Assembly (NCBI GenBank): GCA_004335835.1
Contig: RWJK01001821.1
Coordinates: 211,082-228,809 of the forward strand
Length of the DNA: 17,728 nt
Direction: 5' to 3'
From: Scenedesmus sp. ARA3
Lineage: Eukaryota; Chlorophyta; Chlorophyceae; Sphaeropleales; Scenedesmaceae
Shown here: positions 1 through 10,900 of the stretch, piece after piece
Numbering within the stretch: position 1 is the stretch's first letter
How the letters are laid out: each line of letters begins with the position of its first letter
Program-made: the position numbers and the translations under genes
Notes under the pieces: model-generated
What the model was told of the DNA's origin: nothing
Seen by the model: the letters and a program-made list of their open reading frames with translations, nothing else
Databases searched by the model: none

Positions 1-58
1 GTGGGTGGTGGTGGGGGTGTCAGCCTTGCATGATGGAGGTGCTGTGGTGGTTGGGAGG

Positions 59-345
59 CATGTGTATGTATGCATGTGAATGTGTGTGTATGTATGCGTG
101 TGAACATGTGTGTATGTATGCTTGTGAACATGTGTGTATGTATGTGTGTGAACATGGGTGTATGTATGTGTGTGAATATGTGTGTATGTATGCGTGTGAA
201 CATGGGTGTATGTATGTGTGTGAACATGGGTGTATGTATGCGTGTGCACATGTGTGTATGTATGCTTGTGAACATGTGTATGAATGCTTGTGAACATGTG
301 TATATATGCATGCGAACATGCGTGTATGCTGTGTGCGTGCATGTC
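59..345. repeat. 24-bp GT-rich minisatellite
   Basis: About eight good and two or three degraded copies of a 24-bp unit with the core TGTGTGTATGTATG, followed by CGTGTGAACA, CTTGTGAACA or TGTGTGAACA. Since 24 is divisible by three, the array is open in several frames on both strands and gives spurious repetitive ORFs (for example YIHTCSHA on the minus strand). I do not consider these genes. Confidence 0.93.
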
Positions 346-539
346 CTGGGTGGTGTGCTGGTTCTGCCAGGGTGGCAATTCCGGCGGAGTTGAACACAGG
401 CCGGTCAGGTGTTGAAGCCACAAGGGGTGAAGGGCCATTCAGACAATCTGTGTGATGGTTCCTGTAATGCTCTGGGTCAACGAATGTGCGAGAGAGGGTG
501 CCTAGAGGTTACAACTTCTCCTTTTGACTGTCATTGCAG

Positions 540-687
540 GCTGCTTCGACATATTCCCTGTCACGATAACGGGCAACAGGCAAGGCAGACGCAGGGTGCA
601 TGGGTTGCGTTGGTGTTGGTGACCCGGGATCTTTGCTGGTGTTTGTTCAGATGGGGGGTTGTTGTACACGGATATGTTTGCTTGTAA
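540..687 (+). other. Possible last exon and poly(A) signal of an upstream plus-strand gene
   Basis: A good acceptor (CTCCTTTTGACTGTCATTGCAG, ending at 539) is followed by an open stretch CFDIFPVTITGNRQGRRRV that stops with TGA at 620-622. TGTAA, the usual chlorophyte polyadenylation signal, follows at 683-687. No upstream exon is visible because the minisatellite and the window edge intervene, and the peptide matches no family I know. This is a hint only. Confidence 0.2.
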
Positions 688-860
688 AATGCAGCATTCA
701 ATCAGCTTGCCTGCTTCTTCAAACATCTTTATGGGCAGCTGTCCGAGGTGAAGACGTTGCATCAGTTAGCTGTTGTGGCATGAGTCCTGCTGCATGAACA
801 TGTGAGTGAGTGAGTGACTACCCAGGCAGCTCTGCAGCTCCTGGGTAAGTTAAGGCTAAG

Positions 861-904
861 AGGGTGTGTGTGGCCAGGGGCGGCGCCCCTGGGCTCCACA
901 CCCT
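861..904. other. Imperfect 44-bp palindrome
   Basis: AGGGTGTG at the left and CACACCCT at the right enclose a GC-rich inner stem CCAGGGGC / GCCCCTGG around a short GC loop. A second, smaller hairpin (CCGGCG / CGCCGG, 980-999) follows. These could be a remnant of a foldback element; no function is assigned. Confidence 0.5.
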
Positions 905-2929
905 CTACCCGTCCACTTGCGCCCCAGGGCACAAGCGGGCCGTATCGCTTGCGTGCGCTCATCTAAAGCGTGGCTTTTTCCGGCGGTTTGGTTCGCCGGT
1001 TGCATGAACATCATTGATGGTGCTCGAGTCTGGCGTGGCATTGCTGTTGCTGCTGCTGCTGCTGCACCGTCGATGCAGGGCAGCACTGCACAGCATCCTG
1101 CAAAACATCATCTGTGCCACATGCACATGCACGTGCAAGCTCTGTTTGATGGGGCAGTGCGAGTCTGTCACTTTGTGTGCTTGCTGCAGTTGCTGAGCAT
1201 GGCAGGCAGAGTATCAACCATGATACAGATGTGTCGCTCCGGTGTGAGTATGGCGTCCTGCGCGGGCAACTGATCCGTGCAACATGGCAGCTGATATGGC
1301 AGGGTGCTGCCAACCGAGTGATTGGATTTGGTTGCATGCAAGCAGGCCTGCAGCCACCTCAGGTGAACAGATCCCACTGTGCGCCAGCATATGCATAAGA
1401 ACGAAGGTAGATACACACAGAGTCCTTAGGATTACGTTGGGATGCGTAACCGCACATGCTCGTCCTTTTACATGTGCCATTGTTCGTCCTTTTACATGCG
1501 CCAGCAACAGCACTGGTGCTGATCCTACTGCCTTGTGGCAATGCGCCTGCACGTGCTGTTCTGGTCACACTTGTGCCTGTTGCTGGTCCGCTGTGCTGTC
1601 TGCCTGTATCAGTACAGCTTATCTGTTTGCAACGCATGGGGTGTGCCTTCGCCCATGCGACATGCTCGCTCAAATTATACTGTGGCACGGCTTGCATTAA
1701 GCGTGAAGACGTGACGCAAAGCTGCCGTGGTTTATCATCACAAACGCCGTGCACTCCGAAGTCAAACGTACGCATCCCGTTGGCTTTGGGGGCTGCTGTG
1801 TAGTGGCTGCTGTGTACTGGCGGCCGCCATTAGAAAGGTGTTTGGCGTATCTTGCTGGTGTTGCGGCGGTGCACTAGGTTTCCGGCATATGCCAGTGCAT
1901 TCAAGTTCACTTCTTTGCTGTGTACGGCCAGCCAATGGAATGCTGCTCCCCGTGGTAACAAAATAGATGTGCCGTGATGTTTCCTGGTTACGGTCATCGG
2001 GGCAAAATCCCAGGTGCAACAGCAATCCAGGTGCACCCGTACGTGGTCAAGGTTGTAAAGGGTGAGTTGTGCTACTGCAGCCAAGGCTGCTGTATAGCTG
2101 CAGCACAATGTACACGTTGCTGGCGTGTCGCACGCTTGACCCTCACAGACGGCAGGCCTGCCCTGGCCCAGGCCAGTGCTGTTGTTCTCAAAGCCACATA
2201 TGGCAGCGAGGGTCAGGCACTCCCTTTTCGCCGCGCTCCTGTTTGCTAGCAAACAACGTACACAGCAGACTGCAACACAGAATACCTTTCAACACTGCGC
2301 GCCCAAGCAAATTGTGTGCAGGGCCGCTGCTTTATAAAGAGTCACAGCGTGCTTTTGCCGCCACAGGGCTCTTTGGGCAGATCTCGGATCCTGGTCATGC
2401 GGCTGCATGTTTGGCTAAACCTTACCATTGCTTGCTGAGAATCTCGCAGCGCTTGCAAGCACATTGGAGCGGTGCTCCCTCCCACTTCCGCTTCAGTAGG
2501 GCACTGGGCAGATGGCAATGTTAATACGGCTTTGTAGTGCTGATATGATGACCAAGGCGTACCAGTCATAACCAACACCCAACACCACACGGCTGTCGGC
2601 TGCAGCAGGTGCACGCCGGCGCCCATCAACCTCCATCACCCAAAAGCTTCGACACCAAGCACCCTGGTTGCCTTGCGCATTGACACCAAAGCTGAAAACA
2701 ATCACGCAAGCCGGCGCAATGTTACGACACCACAACCTGCTTGACGCTCCAAGCAGCATGCACAAGCAGCTTGCCAGATGCTCAGTGAATCTTTGTCTGA
2801 ACAGCCTGTTCTACAACCCCATTCGTCCCTGTATATCCTCAATCACCCACATAAATACAACAACTCCAGACATGCAACAGGCTGCAGGCAGCAGCACGCA
2901 GGCCCGCAACGCAGCACACACTGCAGCAG

Positions 2930-3541
2930 CTACCGCCGCCTGTCCCTGTGCCTGCCGCCCTGCTCCCGCTCTCGCTCCCGCAGGCTATCCCTCAGCGCTG
3001 CACTGCTGCCGCCAGGCCCCACACCAGCCTCCGCCAGCTCAGCATCAATGCTGTCACACACACCACCCAACCTACTATCACTGCCAGACCTATGCAGCCC
3101 CCGCTGCAGCCCCAGCAGCAAGCCCGCGCCGCTGAACGGCGTCGCGCCGCTGCTGCCGCCGCTGCCGGCACTCTGCATGCCGCCGCCAACCGCGCCAAAG
3201 TGCGCGCCGAAAGAGCCTACGGAGCCGCTCGCATTGCCGCTGCCCGCGCCAACTGCAGACCCGATCCCTCGGCTGGGGTCCTGCGCGCCGCTGAGGCATA
3301 GCTGCAGGAAGCGACCCAGATCTGCGATGTGGATAGACACATCCTCTCCCTTGCGCTCCAGGCTTTTGACTCTCACGCTTTGGCTGCTACTGAGTAGGCT
3401 GCTGCGGTCAAGGATGACGAGCCAGCGGGCCCCTGAGGCGTGGCCGAACTCGTACTGCTCGGTGAGGCTGGGGGACTCTTTGGGCAGTAGTGCAGCGGAG
3501 ATGCCTGCGGCCCACAGCTGCGCCAGCAGCTCCATCCGCAC
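2930..3541 (-). other. GCN2: GCN2 exon 16: anticodon-binding-like end and Gly/Ser tail
   Basis: The exon begins VRMELLAQLWAAGISAALL and contains SPSLTEQYEFG and ARWLVIL, matching the end of plant GCN2. LGRFLQLCLS is about where plant proteins stop. Here a further 110 or so residues of Gly/Ser/Ala-rich sequence follow, ending with a basic RHRDRRR and TAG at 2932-2930. I found no donor site that would clearly splice out the tail, so I keep it as coding. It may nevertheless be an annotation extension of a retained intron. Confidence 0.75.
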
Positions 3542-6500
3542 CTGACAGATGGCATGGAGATAGTGTACAATGGAAAGAAACAGAGTGAGGTTAGGAGTGA
3601 GAGCAGTGGCAGGCCACACGCCACCCACCTCATATCAAGCGCTGCGAGATTAGGCTGTTCTCAGGACCACCCAAAGGGAGGACCGGTGAAGCCATGTGAG
3701 CTCCTCCCTGATTGTCACTAGGCTGACATCATCCCTATCAACCCTATCGTCCACGCGCCCGCATGCACTGACGCCTCACCTGCAGCATGCCATCATCGCC
3801 CCTCGCACACACCAGCACGTCACACTGCCCTGCAGGAAGCCGCCCGCCACCCTCCAAACCCAAGCCCCCAAACCCTGCGGCTGCACTCCCATGGCCGTGC
3901 GCTGCACCAGCCTTGTGACGCCGCTTCTGCAGCAGCATTTTAACGATTTTCTCGCAGTTTATGCTGATGCCGACAGCGCCGGGTGGCGGCATGAGCGTGG
4001 CTGCAGCAGGGGACCAGAGGCTGCGAAGTAACGCGTCATAACGGCCGCCGGCTGCTACTGCTGAGGTGTACATTGCGCCAGAGTGTGTCGGCGTGGACTG
4101 CAGCAGCACCTGTGCAGGTGGAGCAGCACAACCAAACAGAGGGATGCAGCGTGTCAGCAATATGCTGCTGCAGATCAATAGCAGCTTGCAAGCACAAGCA
4201 AAGTACCCAGCCACACAGCACGAATCAGCACACACACCCCAGCACATAAACATCAGCCGCAACCGCAGCAGCAGCACTTGTGCAGGTGTAAGACCGCCAC
4301 CAAACACAGGGGCAACGGCAGGTACCAGCTGCAGCATAGCCACCCCTGCATCCTGCAACTACGCAAGCAAGGCAGCCGACGGCAGGCAGCAACTACCAGC
4401 ACACACATACATACACAACATCACCAGCAGCTTCTGAACCCTTCTGCTAAACCACAAAACCTCAAAACCTCACCTGGAACAGCACCCCGCTGAAGTGCTC
4501 CGAGTGTGGCGTGAGCAGCGGCTCCAGCAGCAGCTGCCCAGGGGCCAGCCCCCAAGCTTGCAGCAGCTCCCCTAGTGCGGCTAGCTCCTCTGTTGCTGCA
4601 AGCGCTGCTGCCACGGCAGCGCTGCCCAGCTGCGGCTTGAGCTCCCGCAGGAACGAGCGCAGCAGCGGCAGCTGCGAGGACAGTGGGCCTGCAGATTGCA
4701 CACGATTTTGTTTGTAATAAAACAGACACAAGCGCATGAAACAGGCAAGGCCGGTGTGCGAGGGCTCTGTGTGGTTGTAAACAGTAAAACCTCGAAGTAA
4801 CGACGCTTGAAGTAGCGACTTTCGCATACTAACGACACGCCAGGCTGTCCCCAAAGTGCCCGAAGTGCCGCAAAACTGTTGCGAAGTAACGACAAACACA
4901 CAGTAACGACATTTTTAGGCTGTCCCCAGTGGTGTCGTTACTTCCAGGTTTTACTGTACAACGTGCCAGGTTGAGGCATGTGCATACAAGCTAGCTGCAG
5001 CAATGGCGCAGGAGCCTCCAGAAAGATGCCTGCGCCTGCTTCTCGTATAGTTCAGAGACAGGCTCAGCTGCCATACCAGCGCTGCTGCTGCCATTGCTCA
5101 GCCCGGCGCTGGCGCAAATTCACACCCTTATGCTCCGAGCAAGCATGGTTGGAACTGTCCTAGCAGGATTTGTTGCTGCCTGCTTGCCTGCTACTAAATG
5201 CAAATTCGCTTTGAACATCTGGAAACACAGTCTCTCACGCAAACACACAAGCAAAGAACGTGTGCTGCATCGCAGCCGCCAGACCCACCTGGCAACTTCA
5301 GCACGCACTGCCTGCACCTGCTCACTGGCTTGGAATCAAGCCCCAGCCCATCCAACCCCACGCGCACAGCAGGCCACACATTGGCCCTGCCGCCGCTGCT
5401 GCTGCTGCTGCTTCGGGTGCTGCCGCTGCTGGCAGCCGCGCCAGCCCCGCCGCCTGCGCCGGCCGCACCACCCGCATGTCCTGCTGCTGCATGGCTGTTG
5501 CTGCTGCTGCTGCCGCCGCCAGCTGCAGCGCTGCCCCCAGCTGCTGCTGTGCCAGTGTGGTTGCTGTTGTTGGGTGTGTCAGTGGCAGGCTGCGAGGCAG
5601 AGACTTTGATTGCAGATGCCAGCAGGGCCATCACAGAGGCCGGGGATACCTCAGGCGGCAAGCCGAGGCCTGCGACTGCTGCTGCAAACAGCGCGCTGTG
5701 CCCGAGGCGCAGCTCGTAAGGGCCAAGGTCTGGCAGCGCATCTAGCACCTGCAAGGTGAGGTGTTCGTGTTTTTGTTGCACGCAATGCACGCAAGCAGGC
5801 ATGCAAGCAGGAGCAGGAGTGTGAGCTGCTGCTGAGAGGGGATCAGTGAGCGCACGGCGCGCAGGAGGTTTGAACTGAGACTTGCGAGCATGATTGGGCT
5901 GGTAAAACACTGCAATGAGGACATGAAACCTAGAAGGCCTGTTCTGCAATGCAGGCTGCCAGGATACAGCGTGCTGCCACAAGATGCGCGCTCCTGTGAT
6001 CAGGATTTTGTACAGGATTGAACTTGTTGCTACTAGTACTGGGCGGGTGGCGGTTGTCAGCGGTGCTGCAAGGTAGCAAAAACAGCGCAAATCCTGTATC
6101 CCCGCACCTGTGCAGCCACTTTGATGACCTCTGCCTCTGCAAGCATGCGCTCCCTCACACCACCGCCAGCTATACTCGGGCTGATCAGGTCAAAGTCTGC
6201 CTGCAGGTAGCTGGCAGGCAAGCCCCGCCCGCCCCGCCCCGCGCGCTGCACCCTGCAGATCTCAAACCGCTTCAAACCCCGCTCCAATGCACTCGCTGCG
6301 CTCGCCGCATGATGATGGCCGTGTCCGCTGCTGCTGCTGCTGTGGACGCTGCCGACGCCGATCATGCCGTAGGGGCCTGCTGCTGCGAGCGCTGCTTGTT
6401 GCGCGAACCAGACCGCTAGCGGGTAGCGCACTTCGTAGCGCAGCGAGACTTGGGCGCCTGAGGGAGCCAGGAAGCGCACAGCATCCTGCAGCAGCAGCAC

Positions 6501-6548
6501 AAGGGTGCAGCAGCACAAGGGTAAAGGTCGTGGTCAGCCATGTTGATT

Positions 6549-6586
<38 letters not shown>

Positions 6587-7942
6587 GGATGCCAGGCATT
6601 GCAACACATGCTGGAGTAGCAAAGCGCATAGCTGCTGCTGGGTGAGATACCGCAGCACTGTGGCATTCATTCCTCCCGCGCCTCATGTACGGGATTGCAG
6701 GAAGCACACTTCAGCACAAGCACAACGTCACACAAAGCTCACCTTGGGCAGCGCCACATGGCTCAGCCCCAGGTTGGTGCTGGTGCAAAAAAACCTCTTT
6801 CCTCCCTCACTCTTACCTTACTGCGCCCCTCATTCCTCCCTCACTCGTCCCTCACTCCTCACCTTGGGCAGTGCCACATGGCTCAGCCCCAGGCTGGTGC
6901 AAAAAAAACTCAACTCCTCCCTCACTCTTGCCTTACTCCGCCCCTCACTCTTCCCTCACACCTCCCTCACTCCTCACCTTGGGCAGTGCCACGTGGCTCA
7001 GCCCCAGGCTGGTGCTGCTCATCTGCACAGCGCCGTGCACGCTGCACACCTCCCGCACCACTCTGCACACGCCCTCCTCCAGCTCCAGGTGACACTCCAG
7101 CGGCGCACCAGGCAGCTCACTGAGCGGCAGGCTGCACTGCTGCGAAGACAGCAGCCCAGATCCAACCAAGCCATCAGCACCAACAGCAGCAGCAGCATTT
7201 GCAGCCGCATTCAGGCTGGGGAGGCCCTGTGAGCGCTCCTTGCTGCTGCTGATGCTGAAGAGGGAGTCTACCACGCGCTCGTATGCAGCAGCGTTGTCCG
7301 GCAGGCTGCGCAGCAGGTCCTTGAGCTGCTCGTCTTCCAGGCGGGGCGGCAGCAGCTCGGATTGCAGCACCTGGCGTGCGGAGGGGCGGTCCGCGGGCTT
7401 GGCCGACATGAGCCACCTGCGAGATGATCGGATTGGTTGCGTGCAAAGTTGAGGAGCAACCACATGATGGACACGACACGCACAGCAGCAGTCAGCAAAT
7501 GGTAGTTCAGCTGGTTGTGTGAGCCTCTTGTGTTTGAGAAGTATAGAGTACTCCAGTACCGCCTCCCGCAGCAGCATGCACACCCATGGAGCCACAGCAA
7601 TGTCACAGTTGGGTTGCCTATTGGCGGTGTGTCTGTTGCATATTTACCTGATCAGCCGCGCCACCTGCGGGTGTGCTGCCTTTCACCCTTGGGGCAGCCG
7701 CCCCTCGTCCCCGCAGCAGCATGCACACTCATATTGCTGCAGCAATGTCTCAAGTGTTACAAGTCTGTGTGGGCGCACCTGATGAGCCGCGCCACCTGCG
7801 GGTGTGCTGCCTCCCACACAGCGGGCATCCTCCCGCCCTCCCGCAGCTCCCGCAGCAGCACCACGCGCTCCATGGCGGTGGCAAAGGGGTGCCACATCTC
7901 AAACACCACCACACCCAGGCTGAAGATGTCCACCTGGCGCGC

Positions 7943-7981
<39 letters not shown>

Positions 7982-10900
7982 GGACTGCGATCGATACGCC
8001 TTATATACAGGGATCTGGCAGCATGGGATAGACAGATAGAGGGGTTACACGGTGTATATATGCGGCATACGCCACCACAGACACCTGGTAAAATAGGAAG
8101 CTGCAAGCAGCTCAGCTCGGGCTATCACTTTGAGGTTTCAACATGGCAGCATGGGTACACTGGGGGCCTCTCCATGAAGCCTGTTCTGTTGTTGTTTGCA
8201 GCGGCTGGTACCTAATCAAGGCCACACAACTAGGGCTGTGCAAGGACCAACCAAGACAGCACAAATTGCCCCTGCAGCAAGCTAGGGCATGCACCACGCC
8301 GCAGCACACATGCAGTCAATCTTTCTCTCACCTTCTCATCATAGCTGGCCCATCCGTTGGCGATCTCCGGAGAGATGTAGAACCCGGTGCCGCACACCCC
8401 CGTCATGTCACTTGGCCCAGTGGCGCTGACAGCCCGCGCCGCTGCACTGCTTAGCCGCCGGTGCCCCGCACGAGGGCTGCCCTCTTCGCCATGCGCCGCA
8501 CCGCCCCCGCTGCCGCCGCTGTTGCCAGCAGGCCCGGCCCCATCGGCTGCGCCGTCTGCTGCTGCAGCAGCTGCTGCTGCACTGCTGCTGTTGAACTTGG
8601 CGAGGCCAAAGTCTCCTAGCTTGACCTCTCCTTTGCTGTCGTAGAAGATGTTGGCTGGCTTGAGGTCCCTATGGATGGCCCCCTGCTTGCACAGCAGACA
8701 CAAACACAGAGGACGCAAATCACAAGCAGAGGATGAAGAGGCAGCTTGTGTGATAGGCAGCCAGACAGCCTGTTCCATGCAACCCAAAACAAGTCCACAC
8801 ACCTGCAAGCGTGGACTGTAGAAGGTGCTGCTGTAAGCATCACCACCCGGCAAGCAGCACCTGTTTTAAGCTCTGCCGAATACAAAATGCAAACATGCAG
8901 CCCAGTCTTGGCTGCGGCCCTGCACCTGTGAGTGGAATTGGGCCGGGCCAGCCAGCAAGCAACACTTTTCAGATCCCTTGGCAGAAATCACTCACGCCCC
9001 TACGCCTCAGCCCCCGCCCCCACCTGTGAGTGGATGTGAGCCAGGCCAGCAGCACCTGTTCAAAACCCATGCACTATCGAGTCAACCATGCCGCCCCACC
9101 CCCGCCCGACCCCGCACCTGTGAGTGATGTGTGCTAGGCCTGCCAGTATGCCGAGCAGCACCTGTTCAAATCCCTTGTTCCAGAGATCGATAATGCAGCA
9201 CAGCCACCGCCCCGCCCCGCACCTGAGAGTGGATGTGTGCTAGGCCAGCCAGCAAGCAGCACGTTCTCAGATCCCTTGGCAGAAATCGAAAGCACCACTC
9301 ACGCCATAAGGCCTCGGCCACCGCCCTGGCCCCGCACCTGTGAGTGGATGTGAGCCAGGCCTGCCAGTATGCCGCGCAGCACCAGCCACGCATCAGCCTC
9401 CTCCATGCCTCCACCCTCAAGCACCTGCATGCATGCACATGCAATATAATTTGAGGCACATGCAATATACTCAGGTTTGAGCTTGGTGCAGCTGTGCCCG
9501 TGAACCTGATGCGGCATGAGCGCATGCGCTGCTCCATGCCGCCACCCCTCCAGCACCTGCATGCACACGACCACGCTGCATGTGCACAGACATAGATGGC
9601 GTGAATGAGTTTGCTGGGCGCGCATGTACATTGCTGCTTGCAGGACAGGCACACGCCTCCTCCATGCCGCCACCCTCCAGCACCTGCGTGTGAAGAGTTG
9701 CAGGAAGCAAACTTTAAACAGACACAAGGCAGCGTAATGCTCACTCACATGTCTAAATGGGGCCCTGCACCAAGCACCTGCATGCACGCGCGTTACCACA
9801 GTCCTGGATTACCTGAGCCAGTGTGCGCGGGCAGAACTCCATCTGTATGTACAGGATCTGAGCAGGCTGTGATTGGCTCGCAGTGGAGCGGCCCCGCCTC
9901 AGCCGGCCTGAGGAGCCGGCAGCAGCAGCAGCACCCTGCACAGGCAGAAACAGCAGCAGCACGCCACTGAGTGCCGCTTGGCAACTGCAGCTGCAGCAGA
10001 CCCTGTGGCCACTGCAACAGCTGTCACTGCTCACACACTGCTGTAAGGCACGAGTATGCAGCGGCAGAAGCTGTCTGGTGTCTCCACCCCTAGACTGCAC
10101 TGCACAGCAGCAACTGCTTGCTGGGGAGCCAGCAAACATAAGCAAAAACCTTGCGCGGTGCCAGCACGTTCCAAGCGTCAGCAACCGGTGTGCTGCAGGG
10201 TCGATTGAATGCCATCAGCGCAGTTGACAGCATGAACAAACGAGAAGCAGCCCTCATGCTTAGGCTGAGATCACATGCTGCACCCACCTTGGGTTGTTTG
10301 CCGGGTGATGCAGCAGCACGTGCAGCTGTAGCTGCAGCCTTGCCTGCAGGGCTGCCCACGGCAGAAGGAGGCCGCGCAGCAGCAGCGGCTGCTGTGCCTG
10401 CCAGCCGCCGCTTTGCTGAAGGCAGGTGTGGCAGGAATGACAATTCAGGGTCACCAAACACTCCTTGCTCCTGACTGCTCTCCTCCTCCTCTTCTGCACT
10501 GCTGCTGCTGCTGCTGCTGCCGGCACCACTGCTGCTGCTGCCGCTGCTGCGGGAGCTAGTAGCTGTGGCCCAGCCTGTTCCTGTGCTGCTCTCATAACCA
10601 AGCCGCTGCGCGGACCCTGCAGCAGCAAGTACGCCTCGCCGCTTCGCTCCTGCACGTTGCACAGCAGCCGATGCTGATGCTGATGAATCTCCTTCCTCAC
10701 TTTCCGGCTCAGACGAGCTACCGCTGCTGCTGCTGCTGCTGTAGGCTGATGAGCCGCTGGCATCGCTGCTGCCGCTGCCGCCGTCGCTGCTGCTGCTGCT
10801 GCTGCTAAGCTGGCCCCACTCGCCCTCTGACTCATCGTCTGACAGGTCAGCATCGCCGTCATCCCCCAGCGCCAGCTCAGTCCAGGCCTGCAGCGGCAGA

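Larger units (their letters stand above)
346..2929. other. GCN2 3' flank, no recognised gene
   Basis: Apart from the possible exon at 540-622 and the palindrome at 861-904, I see no gene in about 2.6 kb. Open frames here are short, interrupted and unlike any family I know. The stretch contains a CTG run near 1040-1065 and a 20-bp direct repeat (TCGTCCTTTTACATG plus GCCA) at 1460-1479 and 1484-1503. No minus-strand TGTAA lies within about 1.4 kb downstream of the GCN2 stop, so the GCN2 3' end cannot be placed. Confidence 0.55.
3780..7200 (-). other. GCN2: GCN2 exons 11-15: HisRS-like tRNA-sensing domain
   Basis: This degenerate histidyl-tRNA synthetase-like domain binds uncharged tRNA and relieves kinase inhibition. 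Visible pieces are LRYEVRYPLAVWFAQQ and ASYLQADFDLISP (exon 12), YELRLGHSALF (exon 13, equivalent to the HisRS strand before motif 2), the helical block LPLLRSFLRELKPQLG (exon 14), and AGGRYDALLRSL with PGAVGISINCEKI (exon 15). The GGRYD motif (residues 1845-1849) is well kept, while class II motif 3 lacks the catalytic glycine/arginine pattern, as expected for a sensor rather than an enzyme. Exons 12 and 13 carry Ser/His- and Gly/Ala/Ser-rich insertions absent from plant homologues. Confidence 0.9.

Noticed and set aside
20..421. Minus-strand repetitive ORF (YIHTCSHA repeats)
   Set aside because: It is simply the 24-bp minisatellite read in an open frame; the other frames and strand are open too, and codon use is not coding-like.
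5194..6090. A single 298-residue minus-strand protein
   Set aside because: Its central part is GCN2 exon 13 (5748-5289); the two ends are intron sequence that happens to be open.
7944..7980. CAG runs as a CRISPR-like array
   Set aside because: Trinucleotide microsatellites without spacers, in a eukaryotic gene.
8923..9390. Echo arrays as CRISPR or as introner elements
   Set aside because: Units carry only one splice site and part of the neighbouring exon, have no conserved repeat/unique spacer layout, and differ entirely between loci.
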